The position numbers were made by a program, and so were the translations under genes. The notes beneath the pieces are model-generated. The model was given only the letters and a program-made list of their open reading frames with translations, was not told where the DNA came from and searched no databases. 64,000 bases of DNA from Phocoena phocoena (taxonomy: Eukaryota; Chordata; Mammalia; Artiodactyla; Phocoenidae), in NCBI RefSeq assembly GCF_963924675.1, contig NC_089226.1:47695124-47759123 (forward strand), read 5' to 3'. Below, in pieces: positions 21,946 to 32,149 of this stretch; the stretch's first letter is position 1; every line of letters begins with the position of its first letter.

Positions 21946-24088
21946 TAAAAAAAAATTTTTTTTTGGAGTATAGTTGCTTTACAATGTTGTGTTAGTTTCT
22001 GCTTTATAACGAAGTGAATCAGCTATATGCATACATATATGCCCTCCCTCTTGGACCTCCTTCCCACCACCCCCATATCCCATCCATCTAGGTCACCACA
22101 GAAAACTGAGCTGAGCTCCCTGCACTAAATAGCAGGTTCCCACTAGCTATCTGTTTTACACATGGCAGTGCACAGGCATCAATCCCAATCTCCCAATTCA
22201 TCCCCCCATCCCATGTCCACACTTTGATTCCTTACATCTGCGTCTCTATTCCTGCCCTGCAAATAGGTCCATCTATACCATTTTCCTAGATTCCATGTAC
22301 ATGAATTAATATACAGTATTTATTTTTCTCTTTCTGGCTTACTTCACTCTGTATGACAGACTCTAGTTCCATCCACATCTCTATAAATGACCCAATTTCA
22401 TTCCTTTTTATGGCTGAGTAATATTCTATATATGTACCACATCTTTATCCATTCATCTGTCAATGGACTTAGGTTGCTTCCATGTCCTAGCTATGGTAAA
22501 TAGTTCTGCAGTGAACATTGGGGTGCATTTGTCTTTTTGAATTATGGTTTTCTCTGCATTTATGCCCAGTAGTGGGATTGCTGGGTCGTATGGTAGTTCT
22601 ATTTTTAGTTTTTTAAGGAACCTCCATACTGTTCTCCATAGTGGCTGTATCAATTTACATTCCTACCAACCGTGCAAGAGGGTTCCCTTTTCTCCACACC
22701 CTCTCCAGCATTCATTGTTTGTAGATTTTTTGATGATGACCATTCTGACCGGTGTGAGGTGATACCTGATTGTAATTTTTATTTGCATTTCTGTAATAAG
22801 TAGTGATATTGAGCATCTTTTCATGTGCCTATAGGCCGTCTGTATTTCTTTGGAGAAATGTCTATTTAGGTCTTCTGCCCATTTTTTAATTGGGTTGTTT
22901 TTTTTTTTGATATTGAGCTGCATGAGCTGTTTTTATATTTGGAGATTAATCCCTTGTCAGTTGCTTCGTTTGCAAATACTTTCTCTCATTCTGAGGGTTG
23001 TCTTTTCATCTCATTTATAGTTTTCTTTGCTGCGCTAAAGCTTTTAAGTTAAATTAGGTCCCATTTGTTTGTTTTTATTTTCATTACTCTAGGAGGTGGG
23101 TCAAAAAAGATCTTGCTGTAATTTATGTCAAAGAGTGTTTTTCCCCTAAGAATTTTATAGTGTCTGGTCTTACATTTAGGTCTTTAATCCATTTTGATTT
23201 TATTTTTGTTTGTGGTGTTAGGGAGTGTTCTAATTTCATTCTTTTACATGTAGCTGTCCAGTTTTCTAAGCACCACTTATTGAAGAGGCTGTCTTTTCTC
23301 CATTGAATATTCTTGTCTCCTTTATCAAAGATAAGGTGACCATATGTGCTTGGGTTTATCTCTGGGCTTTCTATCCTGTTCCATAGATCTATATTTGTTT
23401 TTGTGCCAGTACCATACTGTCTTGATTATAGTAGCTTTGTAGTGTAGTCTGAAGTCAGGGAGTCAGATTCCTCCAGCTCCTTTTTTCTTCCTCAAGATTG
23501 CTTTGGCTATTCGGGGTCTTTTGTGTTTCCATACAAATTGTGAAATGTTTTGTTGTAGTTCTGTGAAAAATGCCATTGGTAGTTTGATAGGGATTGCATT
23601 GAATCTGTAGATTGCTTTGGGTAGTATAGTCATTTTCACAATATTGATTCTTCCAACCCAGAACATGGTGGTACGTGTCTCCATGTTTTTGTGTAATCTT
23701 TGATTTCTTTCATCAGTGTCTTATGGTTTTCTGAGTACAGCTCTTTGCCTCCTTAGGTAGGGTTATTCCTGGGTATTTTATTCTTTTTGTTGCAGTGGTA
23801 AATGGGAGTGTTTCATTAATTTCTCTTTCTGATCTTTTGTTGTTAGTGTATAGGAATGCAAGAGATTTCTGTGCATTAATTTTGTATCCTGCAACTTTAC
23901 CCAATTCACTGATTAGCTCTAGTAGTTTTCTGGTGGCATCCTTAGGATTTTCTATGTATAGTATTATGTCATCTTCAGACAGTGTCAATTTTACTTCTTG
24001 CTTTCCAATTCATATTCCTTTTATTTCTTTTTCTTCTCTGATTGCTCTCACCACTATTATTCAACATTGTTTTGGAAGTCCTAGGCAT
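21946..24088 (-). mobile_element. 5'-truncated LINE-1 with short 5' inversion
   Basis: Minus-strand L1 of about 2.1 kb inserted in an older L1. Target duplication GGGATGAACTATT (21933-21945) versus GGGGTGAACTACT (24089-24101), 11 of 13. The 3' end with its A-tail is on the left. ORF2 sequence runs from the RT active site to the stop; the active site reads SEDD instead of FADD (frame 23713-23988). The last ~40 bp before the right duplication (24047-24088) are in the opposite, plus, orientation and hold the ORF2 stretch that should directly precede the truncated end, the signature of twin priming. Confidence 0.9.
22453..23988 (-). pseudogene. L1 ORF2 C-terminal half, pseudogene
   Basis: Remains of reverse transcriptase and C-terminal domain. 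Frames: 23713-23988 ([15 protein letters not shown], where the FADD motif has lost F and A, then [15 protein letters not shown]), 23463-23684 ([22 protein letters not shown]), 22663-22923 ([44 protein letters not shown], where the last Cys-His cysteine is replaced) and 22453-22653 ([17 protein letters not shown]). Separated by frameshifts; not functional. Confidence 0.85.
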
Positions 24089-24640
24089 GGGGTGAACTAC
24101 TGATAAATAGACTAGCTTGGATGAATCTCCAGGGAATTATACTGAGAAAAAAAATAGCCAATATCAAAAGGTTACATACTATATGATTTCATTTACATAA
24201 TATATTTGGAAAGACAAAATTTTAGAAATGGAGGACAGAATAGTGGTTGCTATGGGTTAGGGATAGAGGTGGGAATGGGGTGAGGTGAGTGGGATTATAA
24301 AAGGAAGGGTATGAGAGATCTTTGTGGTGATCACATAGTCCAGTGTCTTGACTCTGGTGGCGGATGCAGGAACCTACACATGTGATAAAATTGTATAGGA
24401 TTAGCTATGCATGCATGTGCATGTACATGCACAGATGAGTATAAGTAAAACTGAGGAAATATGAATAAAATCAGTTGGTGGTATCAATGTCAAAGTCCTG
24501 GTTTTGATACTGTACCATATATGGTATTGCAACTATAGTTTTTTAGCTACCATTGGGGGAAACTGGGTGTAATATACAAAGCATCTCTATATTATTTCTT
24601 TAAAAATGCAATTATGTCAATTAAAATTTCAGTTAAAAGT

Positions 24641-25149
24641 ATATCAGGGCATGAATAGTCCTGTAGGAAAGAAGGACAGATAAGAGGTACAATAACAGTT
24701 AAGTAAAAAGAAAATTGTATTACAGAAGTATTAGCTCTGTATATGCTTATACATTCTTAGAAGGTACTCTTGAGTGAATACAAAGTCTTCATGATAGTTA
24801 TCTACAGATGAAGGATTAGGAATAAGTTTTTTCCTTTATTTTCCCTTTTTCTTTTAACTATGTCTATCTTTTGTTTTTCTGAATGAATTTATATTAGTTC
24901 TATTATAAAGAAAAATTAAACAGATCTATACTGGTTATAAAAAACAAACCAGGTTTGTTTCACTCTAAAATCTGTGCTCGTAAGCATTACGTGAGAAAAT
25001 TATTAACTGGATTGTTGAATAGAGTTTATATACGAAAGCTATAGTACTTTGACAGTTTTGTCCCATTTGTACCCAAACCCAGTGACTTGAGGTTAAATCT
25101 GAGCTACCAGCAAATATTTTGGGAGCTATATGGGCTATCCATAATTGGT
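24641..25149. other. No feature recognised
   Basis: AT-rich sequence downstream of the old L1 3' end. Nothing identifiable. Confidence 0.4.
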
Positions 25150-25580
25150 AAATTTTGCTTTATTTTATAATTTAGCTCATATTGCATCATGAGTATCTCC
25201 CCATGTCATTAAAGTTTTAAAAAATTGGATTTTTAATAAATTTACAGTATTTTATTCAGTAGATATGTAATGATTTTCATAACTAGACTGATAGTATAGG
25301 ATAATTAGATTTTTTTCCACTTTTGTCGTATTAAAAAAGACACCATATTCAACATTCTCAATCATATAATTTTTTTCCCCTCTTTTGAATTATTTCTTTG
25401 GTATAAATTTTAGAAAGTAGGATCGTTAAGTCAAAGGGTATAGGTATTTTCATGGCTCTTGCAATATATTGCAAAGTTATAGTCTAAACTTTTTTTCAAT
25501 TTAAAGTGTTACCAGTAATGTGTGAGTGTACTAATTTTACCATAAGCTAACTAAGATTGAGTATTAATAATTAAAGATTG
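25150..25580 (-). mobile_element. Old L1-like fragment
   Basis: 'gagtatctccccatgtcatt', 'ggtataaattttagaaagta' and 'gatcgttaagtcaaagggta' resemble the complement of old L1M/L1ME ORF2-3'UTR sequence ('agaagtgggattgctgggtcaaagggta'-like, cited only in part). Very decayed. Confidence 0.45.
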
Positions 25581-25675
25581 ACTATTTATAATATGTATTT
25601 CCTTTAAGGTAAATTTTCTATTTATATTCTCATATATTTAACTGTCAGCACCTCCATGTTGTTTTAATATGCATT

Positions 25676-26036
25676 TGCTGTAGACTGGATGTTTGTATCC
25701 CTCCCAAATTTATATGTTGAAAACCTAATGCCAATGTGATGGTGTTAGGAGGTGAGGCCTTTGAGAGGTAATTAGGTCATGAAGGCAGAGCCCTCATGAA
25801 TGGAATTGGTTCCCGTATTATAGAGGTTCGAGAAAGCTCCCTTGCCCCTTCTGCCATGTGAGGATACAGTGAAAAGTTGGTAGTCTGCAATCCAGAAGAA
25901 GGCTCTCACCAGAACCTGACCATGCTGACACCCTGATCTTGGACTTCTAGCCTCTGGAACTGTGAGAAATAAATTTCTGCAGTTTATAAGCCATCCAGTC
26001 AATGGTATTTTGTTATCGCAATGGACTAAGATAGCA
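25676..26036 (+). mobile_element. Solo MaLR LTR (MST/MLT1A-like)
   Basis: Plus-strand LTR starting TGCTGTAGACTGGATGTTTG and containing 'gtgatggtgttaggaggtga', 'ggcctttgagaggtaattag', 'gtcatgaaggcagagccctc', 'ctgccatgtgaggatacag', 'gatcttggacttctagcctc', 'ctgtgagaaataaatttctg' (with its AATAAA) and ending near ATGGACTAAGATAGCA. About 360 bp, near complete, no internal part. The 5-bp flanks GCATT and ATATT match at only three positions. Confidence 0.9.
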
Positions 26037-26404
26037 ATATTAAACTTTTTTGAAATTATAGATATTAACCTTTTGAAGTTTATAAAGTAAGTATTTTCCA
26101 ACTCTATTACTTTCCTTTTTATTTTGGTATTTTACTTTAAAAAATACTGATGTTTCAAATTTCGTGTATTTAACAGTATTTTCTTTGTTAGATGCTCTGC
26201 TTCAAACCTTAGAAAATCAACATCTATCAGAAGACCTGGAAGTAGTCTATTCTGTCTTCTGTAATATGAAATCTGTAATTTCACTTTTAGGTTTTTCTTT
26301 TCTTTTTGGTTTCTGGGGTAAGGCATGGATTTATGTTTTTTCATGCTCTAGAAGAACTAAGTCCAATGGTTAAAGATAGCCATGGAAACAAACTAGCAGC
26401 ATGA
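26037..26404. other. No feature recognised
   Basis: AT-rich sequence. Overlapping chance frames occur on both strands at 26132-26373 without a domain. Confidence 0.4.
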
Positions 26405-26655
26405 TACGGGGGAATGAGTATGAGCTTTGGAGTTGGTTACATCTGTTTTTGTGTGTTTACTCTTGGCTAAGTTTCTTAATTCTAAATCTCTTTCTTTATT
26501 TGCAAAATGGGAATAATAATAGTACTTACCTTAAGATGGTGAGCTTGTAAAGCACTAAAAACAGTACCTGGCATGCTTGTAAAGCACTAAAAACAGTACC
26601 TGGCATGTGGTAAGCACTCAGTAAATGCCTGCTATTTTTATTATCGCTGTTATTA
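26405..26655 (-). repeat. MIR SINE with internal 32-bp duplication
   Basis: Complement of a MIR: 'tgagctttggagttggttac', 'tttgcaaaatgggaataata', 'gtacctggcatgtggtaagc', 'actcagtaaatgcctgctat'. The block GCTTGTAAAGCACTAAAAAC... of 32 bp occurs twice in tandem (26543-26574, 26575-26606) with no mismatch. Confidence 0.85.
26543..26606. repeat. Exact 32-bp tandem duplication
   Basis: 26543-26574 and 26575-26606 are identical. It lies inside the MIR and covers 'aaagcactaaaaacagtacc'. Because the MIR is ancient and the copies are identical, the duplication is much younger than the MIR. Confidence 0.95.
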
Positions 26656-26970
26656 CTACTATTATTATTGTTATGGAATCTCTATCATTGTCTAAGTAAA
26701 ACTTGTTCCATAAGTAAAACTTAGATCTTGTCCTCTCAGTCTTACAGGCTACTCAGGGAGATAAATAACGTCGAACTCATACTTGTAATTGAAGTTAGAA
26801 AGTGAGCAATATTATAGGACAAATATAAAAGATTATTGAAAATTAAATATAGGAAGGTTATTCTAGTTGGTTAAAGTAAGGTTTCTTTGGAGCATTATTT
26901 ACAATTAGGGGAATGGAACAAAGGGAATTCTAGGCAGAGTTAGCAATATGAACAAAAGTAAAGAGAAAAA

Positions 26971-28935
26971 GGAGGGACCTTCAAGATGGCAGAGGAGTAA
27001 GACGTGGAGATCACCTTCCTCCCCACAAATACATCAGAAATACATCTACATGTGGAACAACTCCTACAGAACACCTGCTGAACACTGGCAGAAGACCTCA
27101 GACTTTCCAAAAGGCAAGAAAATCCCTACATACCTGGGTAGGGCAAAAGAAAAAAGAAAAACGATACAAAAGAATAGGGACGGGACCTGCACCTCTGGGA
27201 GGGAGCTGTGAAGGAGGAAAGGTTTCCACACACTAGGAAGCCCCTTTACTGGCGGAGATGGGGGGTGGGTGGGGAGGAAGCTTTGGGGCCACGGAGGAGA
27301 GCGCAGCAATAGCGGCACAGAGGGCAAAGTGGAGAGATTCCTGTACAGAAGATCGGTGCCGACCAGCGCTCACCAGCCTGAGAGGCTTGTCTGCTCACCC
27401 GCTAGGACGAGTGGGGGCTGGGAGCTGAGGCCGGGATTCAGAGGTCAGATCCCAGGAAGAGGACTGGGGTTGGCTGTGTGAACACAGCCTGAAGGGGGTA
27501 GTGTGCCACAGCTAACCGGGAGGGAGTCTGGGAAAAAGTCTGGATCTGCCTAAGAGGCAAGAGACCATTGTTCTGGAGTGCTCAAGGAGAGGAACTTTCT
27601 TCCCCGTCTGCCCACAGAAGGCAGAGCACAGCCTAAATGAGCTCCAGAGACGAGCGCAAGTCGTGGCTATCAGCTTGGACCCCAGAGATGGGCATGAAAT
27701 GCTAATGCTGCTGCTGCAGCCACCAAGAAGCCTGTGTGCAAGCACAGGTCACTGTCCACACCTCCCCTCCTGGGAGCCTGTGCAGGCCACCACTGCCAGG
27801 GTCCTGTGATCCAGGGACAACTTCCCTGCGGGAACACATGGCACACCTCAGGCTGTTGCAATATTTTACTGGTCTCTGCTGCCGCAGGCTTGCCCTGCAT
27901 TCCAATTATAACTACTGTACCCATCCCTCCCCCTGGCCTGAATGAGCAAGAGCCCCCTAATCAGCTGCTGCTTTAACCCCTTCCTGTCTGGGTGGTGAAC
28001 ACACGCCTGAGGGCAACCTACACACACACGTGGGGCCAAACCAAATCTGAACCCGGAGGAGCTGTGCGAACAAAGAAGAGAAAGGGAAAACTCTCCCAGC
28101 AGCCTCAGGAGCAGTGGATTAAATCCTCACAATCAACTTGATGTACCCTGCATCTGTGTAATACCTGAATAGACAACGAATCATCCCAAAACTGAGGCGG
28201 TGGACTTTGGCAGCAACTGTAGACTTGGGGTTTGCTGTCTGCAAGTGATTTGTTTGTTTTTAATGTTCATCTTAGTTTACTTTTTAGCGCTTGCTATCAT
28301 TGGTGGATTTGTTTATTGGTTTGGTTGCTCTCTTCTTTGTTTTATTATTTTCTTTGTTTTTTAATTTTAATAATTAAAAACAACTTTTAAAAATTTATTA
28401 TTTTAAAGTTTTTATTCTGCCTTTTATTCTTCCTTTTCTTCTGTGCCGCCTGGCTGACAGGGTCTAAGTGCTGCTGTCAGACCTGAGCCTCTGAGGTTGC
28501 AGAGCCAAGTTCAGGACATTAGACCACCAGAGACCTCCCGGCCCCACGTAATATCAATCGGCAAGAGCTCTCCCAGAGATCTCCATCTCAACACTAAGAC
28601 CCAGCTCCACCCAACAGCCAGCCAGCCCAGTGCTGGACACTTCATCCCAAATAACTAGCAAGACAGGAACACAACCCCACCCATTAGCAGAGAGGCTGCC
28701 TAAAATCATACTAAGTCCACAGACACTCCAAAACACACCACTGGACACAGCCCTACCCACCAGAAAGACAAGACCCAGTCCTACCCACCAGAACATAGGC
28801 ACCAGTACCCTCTACCCAGAAGCCTACACAAGCCAGTGAACCAACCTCACCCACTGGGGCAGATACCAAAAACAAAGGGAACTGCAAACCTGCAGCCTGC
28901 AAAAAGGAGACCCCAAACACAGTAAGATAAGCAAA
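26971..28935 (+). promoter_or_regulatory. L1 5'UTR (internal promoter region)
   Basis: About 1.97 kb from the transcription-start-like end to the ORF1 ATG. It is GC-rich at 27220-28010, then has a T-rich segment (28240-28440), then a moderately GC-rich part (28440-28900). The T-rich part is native to the family: it aligns with the A-rich segment at 12940-13370 in the minus-strand L1. No tandem monomers are seen. L1 5'UTRs act as internal pol II promoters; activity of this one is not inferable. Frames inside it (27269-27481, 27670-27976, 28554-28839) are not genes. Confidence 0.8.
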
Positions 28936-29766
28936 ATGAGAAGACAGAAAAACACACAGCAGATGAAGGAGCAAGATAAAAATGCACCAGACCTAACAAA
29001 TGAAGAGGAAATAGGCAGTCTGCCTGAAAAAGAATTCAGAGTAATGAGAGTAAAGATGATCCAAAATCTTGGAAATAGAATGGAGAAAATACAAGAAACG
29101 TTTAACAAGGACCTAGAAGAACTAAAGAGCAAACAAACAACTATGAACAACACAATAAATTAAATTAAAATTTCTCTGGAAGGAATCAATAGCAGAATAA
29201 CTGAGGCAGAAGAACAGATAAGTGACCTGGAAGATAAAATATTGGAAATAACTACTGCAGAGCAGAATAAAGAAAAAAGAATGAAAAGAATTGAGGACAG
29301 TCTCAGAGACCTCTGGGACAAAATTACACACACCAACATTTGAATTATAGGGGTCCCAGAAGAAGAAGAGAAAAAGAAAGGGACTGAGAAAATATTTGAA
29401 GAGATTATAGTTGAAAACTTCGCTAATATGGGAAAAGAAATAGTCAATCAAGTCCAGGAAGCACAGAGAGTCCCGTACGGGATAAATCCAAGGAGAAACA
29501 TGCCAAGACACATATTAATCAAACTATCAAAAATTAAATACAAAGAAAAAATATTAAAAGCAGCCAGGGAAAAGCAACAAATAACATACAAGGGAATCCC
29601 CATAAGGTTAACAGCTGATCTTTCAGCAGAAACTCTGCAAGCCAGAAGGGAGTGGCAGGACATATTTAAAGTGATGAAAGGGAAAAACCTACAACCAAGA
29701 TTACTGTACCCAGCAAGGATCTCATTCACATTCGACAGAGAAATTAAAACCTTTACAGACAAGTAA
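28936..29766 (+). pseudogene. L1 ORF1 pseudogene, two in-frame stops
   Basis: ORF1p-type frame of 277 codons including stop. Start chosen at ATG 28936 (MRRQKNTQQMKEQDKN), then NEEEIGSLPEKEFRV, a coiled coil (NRMEKIQETFNKDLEELKS), the RRM-region block GVPEEEEKKKGTEKIFEEII and the C-terminal block ILKAAREKQQITYKGIPI. A TAA at 29161 and a TGA at 29341 interrupt it; the reading frame otherwise stays in register (28936 and 29428 frames agree), so only two substitutions broke it. This is the best preserved protein remnant in the window. Confidence 0.9.
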
Positions 29767-29886
29767 AAGCTGAGAGAATTCACCACCACCAAACCAGCTT
29801 TACAACAAATACTAAAGGACCTTCTCTAGGCAGGAAACAGGAGAGAAGGAAAAGACCTACAAAAACAAATCAAAACAATTAAGAAA

Positions 29887-31292
29887 ATGGTAATAGGAAC
29901 ATATATATCGATAATTACCTTACATGTAGATGGATTAAACGCTCCAACCAAAAGACATAGACTGGCTGAATGGATACAAAAACAAGACCTGTATATATGC
30001 TGTCTACAAGAGACCCACTTTAGACCTAGGGACACTATAGCCTGAAAGTGAGGGGATGGAAAAAGATACTCCATACAAATGGCAATCAAAAGAAAGCTGG
30101 AGTAGCAATTCTCATATCAGACAAAATCGACTTTAAAATAAAGACTATTACAAGAGACAAAGAAGGACACTAACTAATGATCAACGGATCAATCCAAGAA
30201 GAAGATATAACAATTGTAAATATTTATGCACCCAACAAAGGAGTACCTCAATACATAAGGCAAATGCTAACAACCATAAAAGGGGAAATCGACAGTAACA
30301 CAATCATAGTATGGGGCTTTAACACCCCAGTTTCACCAATGGACAGATCATCCAAAATGAAAATAAATAAAGAAACACAAGCTTTAAATGACACATTAGA
30401 CATGATGGACTTAACTGATATTTATAGGATATTCCATCCAAAAACAACAGAATACACTTCTCAAGTGCTCATGGAATATTCTCCAGGATAGAACATCTCT
30501 TTGGTCACACATCAAGCCTCGGTAAATTTAAGAAAATTGAAATCATATCAAATATCTTTTCTGACCACAACACTATGAGACTAGATACAAATTACAGGAA
30601 AAAAAACTGTAAAAAACACAAACACATGGAGGCTGAACAATACGCTACTAAATAACCAAGAGATCACTGAAGAAATCAAAGAGGTAATCAAAAAATGGGC
30701 GGAAGACCTAAATAGACGTTTCTCCAAAGAAGATATGCAGATTGCCAGCAAACACATGAAAGGATTCTCAACATCACTAATCATTAGAGAAATGCAAATC
30801 AAAACTACAATGAGGTGTTACCTCACACCAGTCAGAATGGCCATCTTCAAAAAATCTACAAACAATAAATGCTGGAAAGAGTGTGGAGAAAAGGGAACCC
30901 TCTTGCACTGTTGGTGGGAATGTAAATTGATACAGCCACTATGGAGAACAGTTCCTTAAAAATCTAAAAATAGAACTATCATATGACCCAGCGATCCCAC
31001 TACTGGGCATATACTCCAAGAAAACCATAATTCAAAAAGAGTTTTGTACCACAGTGTTCACTGCAGCACTGTTTACAATAGCCAGGACATGGAAGCAACC
31101 TAAGTGTCCACCGACAGATGAATGGATAAAGAAGATGTGGCACATATATACAATGGAATATTGCTCAGCCATAAAAAGAAATGAAACTGAGTTATTTGTA
31201 GTGAATTGGATGGACCTATAGTCTGTCATACAGAGTGAATTAAGTCAGAAAGAGAAAAATGCCATATGCTAACTCATACATATGGAATCTAA
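29887..31292 (+). pseudogene. L1 ORF2 pseudogene: endonuclease and C-terminus, RT deleted
   Basis: Starts at ATG 29887. Endonuclease domain: TLHVDGLNAPTKRHRLAEW, where the metal-binding Asn of TLNINGLN is replaced by His, and CCLQETHF keeps the catalytic Glu. Frame 30177-30491 holds IYAPN, and WGFNTPVS in place of GDFNTPLS, so the catalytic Asp is Gly. A TGA at about 30042 and frameshifts follow. At 30691-30697 the text jumps from endonuclease/linker sequence to the region just before [14 protein letters not shown]. The entire RT domain is absent. The C-terminal frame 30735-30959 keeps [18 protein letters not shown]. Confidence 0.88.
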
Positions 31293-31637
31293 AAAAAAAT
31301 ATGGTTCTGATGAACCCAGAGGCAGGACAGGAATAACAATGCAAACGTAGAGAATGGACTGGAGGACACTGGAAAGGGGAAGGGTAAGCTGGGTCGAAGT
31401 GGTGGAGTAGCACTGACATATATACACTGCCAAATGTAAAATAGCTAGCTAGTGGGAAGCAGCTGTATAGCACGAGGAGATCAGCTTGGTGCTTTGTGAC
31501 CACCTAGAGGGATGGAATAGGGAGGTTGGGAGGGAGAGGCAAGGTGGAGGGGATATGGGGATATATGTATACATGTAGCTGATTCACTTTGTTGTACAGC
31601 GGAAACTAGCACAACAGTGTAAAACAATTATACTCCA

Positions 31638-31643
31638 ATAAAG
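31638..31643 (+). promoter_or_regulatory. L1 poly(A) signal AATAAA
   Basis: Canonical signal at the 3' terminus ('ctccaataaagatgtt') followed by an A run at 31650-31657, 12 non-A bases, and a second A run from 31670. Confidence 0.9.
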
Positions 31644-31836
31644 ATGTTAAAAAAAATATTGGTCTTTCAAAAAAAAAAGTAAAGAGAAAAAATATCATGC
31701 ACAAGATTCAGTTTGACTAGAATATAGTGATCAAGAAAGAGAGCTTGGGTAAATATAGTTGGAAGCCTAGAATGGGATCAGATTGAGGACTTGAATGTCA
31801 GGGTAGATTAAGACCATTCTACAGAGAAGGTGGTTG

Positions 31837-32062
31837 ACATTGACAGTTTTTTTTTTGCGGTACGTGGGCCTCACTGTTGTGGCCTCTCCTGTTGCGGAGC
31901 ACAGGCTCCAGACGCACAGGCTCAGCGGCCATGGCTCACGGGCCCAGCTGCTCCGCGGCATGTGGGATCTTCCTGGACCGGGACACGAACCCATATCCCC
32001 TGCATTGGCAGGCGGACTGTCAACCACTGCGCCACCAGGGAAGCCCAACATTGATAGTTTTT
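31837..32062 (-). mobile_element. CHR-family SINE, short form, minus strand
   Basis: Poly-T, then GCGGTACGTGGGCCTCACTG, 'cggcatgtgggatcttcctg' and the head complement CCACCAGGGAAGCCC ending at 32047. Target duplication ACATTGACAGTTTTT (31837-31851) and ACATTGATAGTTTTT (32048-32062), 14 of 15. The tRNA-related head holds B-box-like (GGTTCGAACC-type, here changed) and A-box complements. Confidence 0.95.
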
Positions 32063-32149
32063 GATGAGGGCATCACATGCTATGTATGTCTTATCTAGTA
32101 AACCATAAAGTGTTTTAGGGAAGAAGCTATGATATTTTTAGTTTTTTTC

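Larger units (their letters stand above)
21691..24640 (+). mobile_element. Old L1 (ORF2 end and 3'UTR) split by a younger L1
   Basis: Plus-strand old L1M in two parts. 21691-21945: 'cattgttggtgggcatgtaa', 'gtttacagcagctttggttg', 'atggaatactactcagcaat', the C-terminal end of ORF2, with an internal deletion. 24102-24640: 'gcttggatgaatctccaggg', 'ggttacatactatatgattt', 'gtggttgctatgggttaggg', then the 3'UTR with 'accattgggggaaactgggt'. The two halves read continuously across the younger minus-strand L1. Confidence 0.85.
26954..31691 (+). mobile_element. LINE-1 with complete 5'UTR and internal deletion, plus strand
   Basis: Target duplication AAAAGTAAAGAGAAAAA at 26954-26970 and 31675-31691; its outermost bases are ambiguous because of the A-tail. 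Element: 5'UTR 26971-28935 starting GGAGGGACCTTCAAGATGGC, ORF1 28936-29766, ORF2 29887-31292, 3'UTR 31293-31649 and AATAAA at 31638-31643. The 5' end is complete, as shown by the typical CAAGATGGC start and by matching duplications. The element is only 4.7 kb because about 2.38 kb of ORF2 is missing at 30691-30697. ORF1 has two in-frame stops. It is dead but preserves a whole L1 promoter region of almost 2 kb. Confidence 0.94.
26700..32130 (-). mobile_element. L2-clade LINE remnant, interrupted twice
   Basis: Host sequence of the L1 and SINE below. Pieces 26700-26970, 31692-31836 and 32063-32130 read on across the insertions: 'gggaattctaggcagagtta', 'gcaatatgaacaaaagtaaa', then 'gatcagattgaggacttgaa' and 'gttttagggaagaagctatg'. 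These resemble the complement of L2/CR1-clade sequence ('...ttccaggcagagggaacagca...', '...gaagggccttgaatgcc...'). The class call is tentative. Confidence 0.4.
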
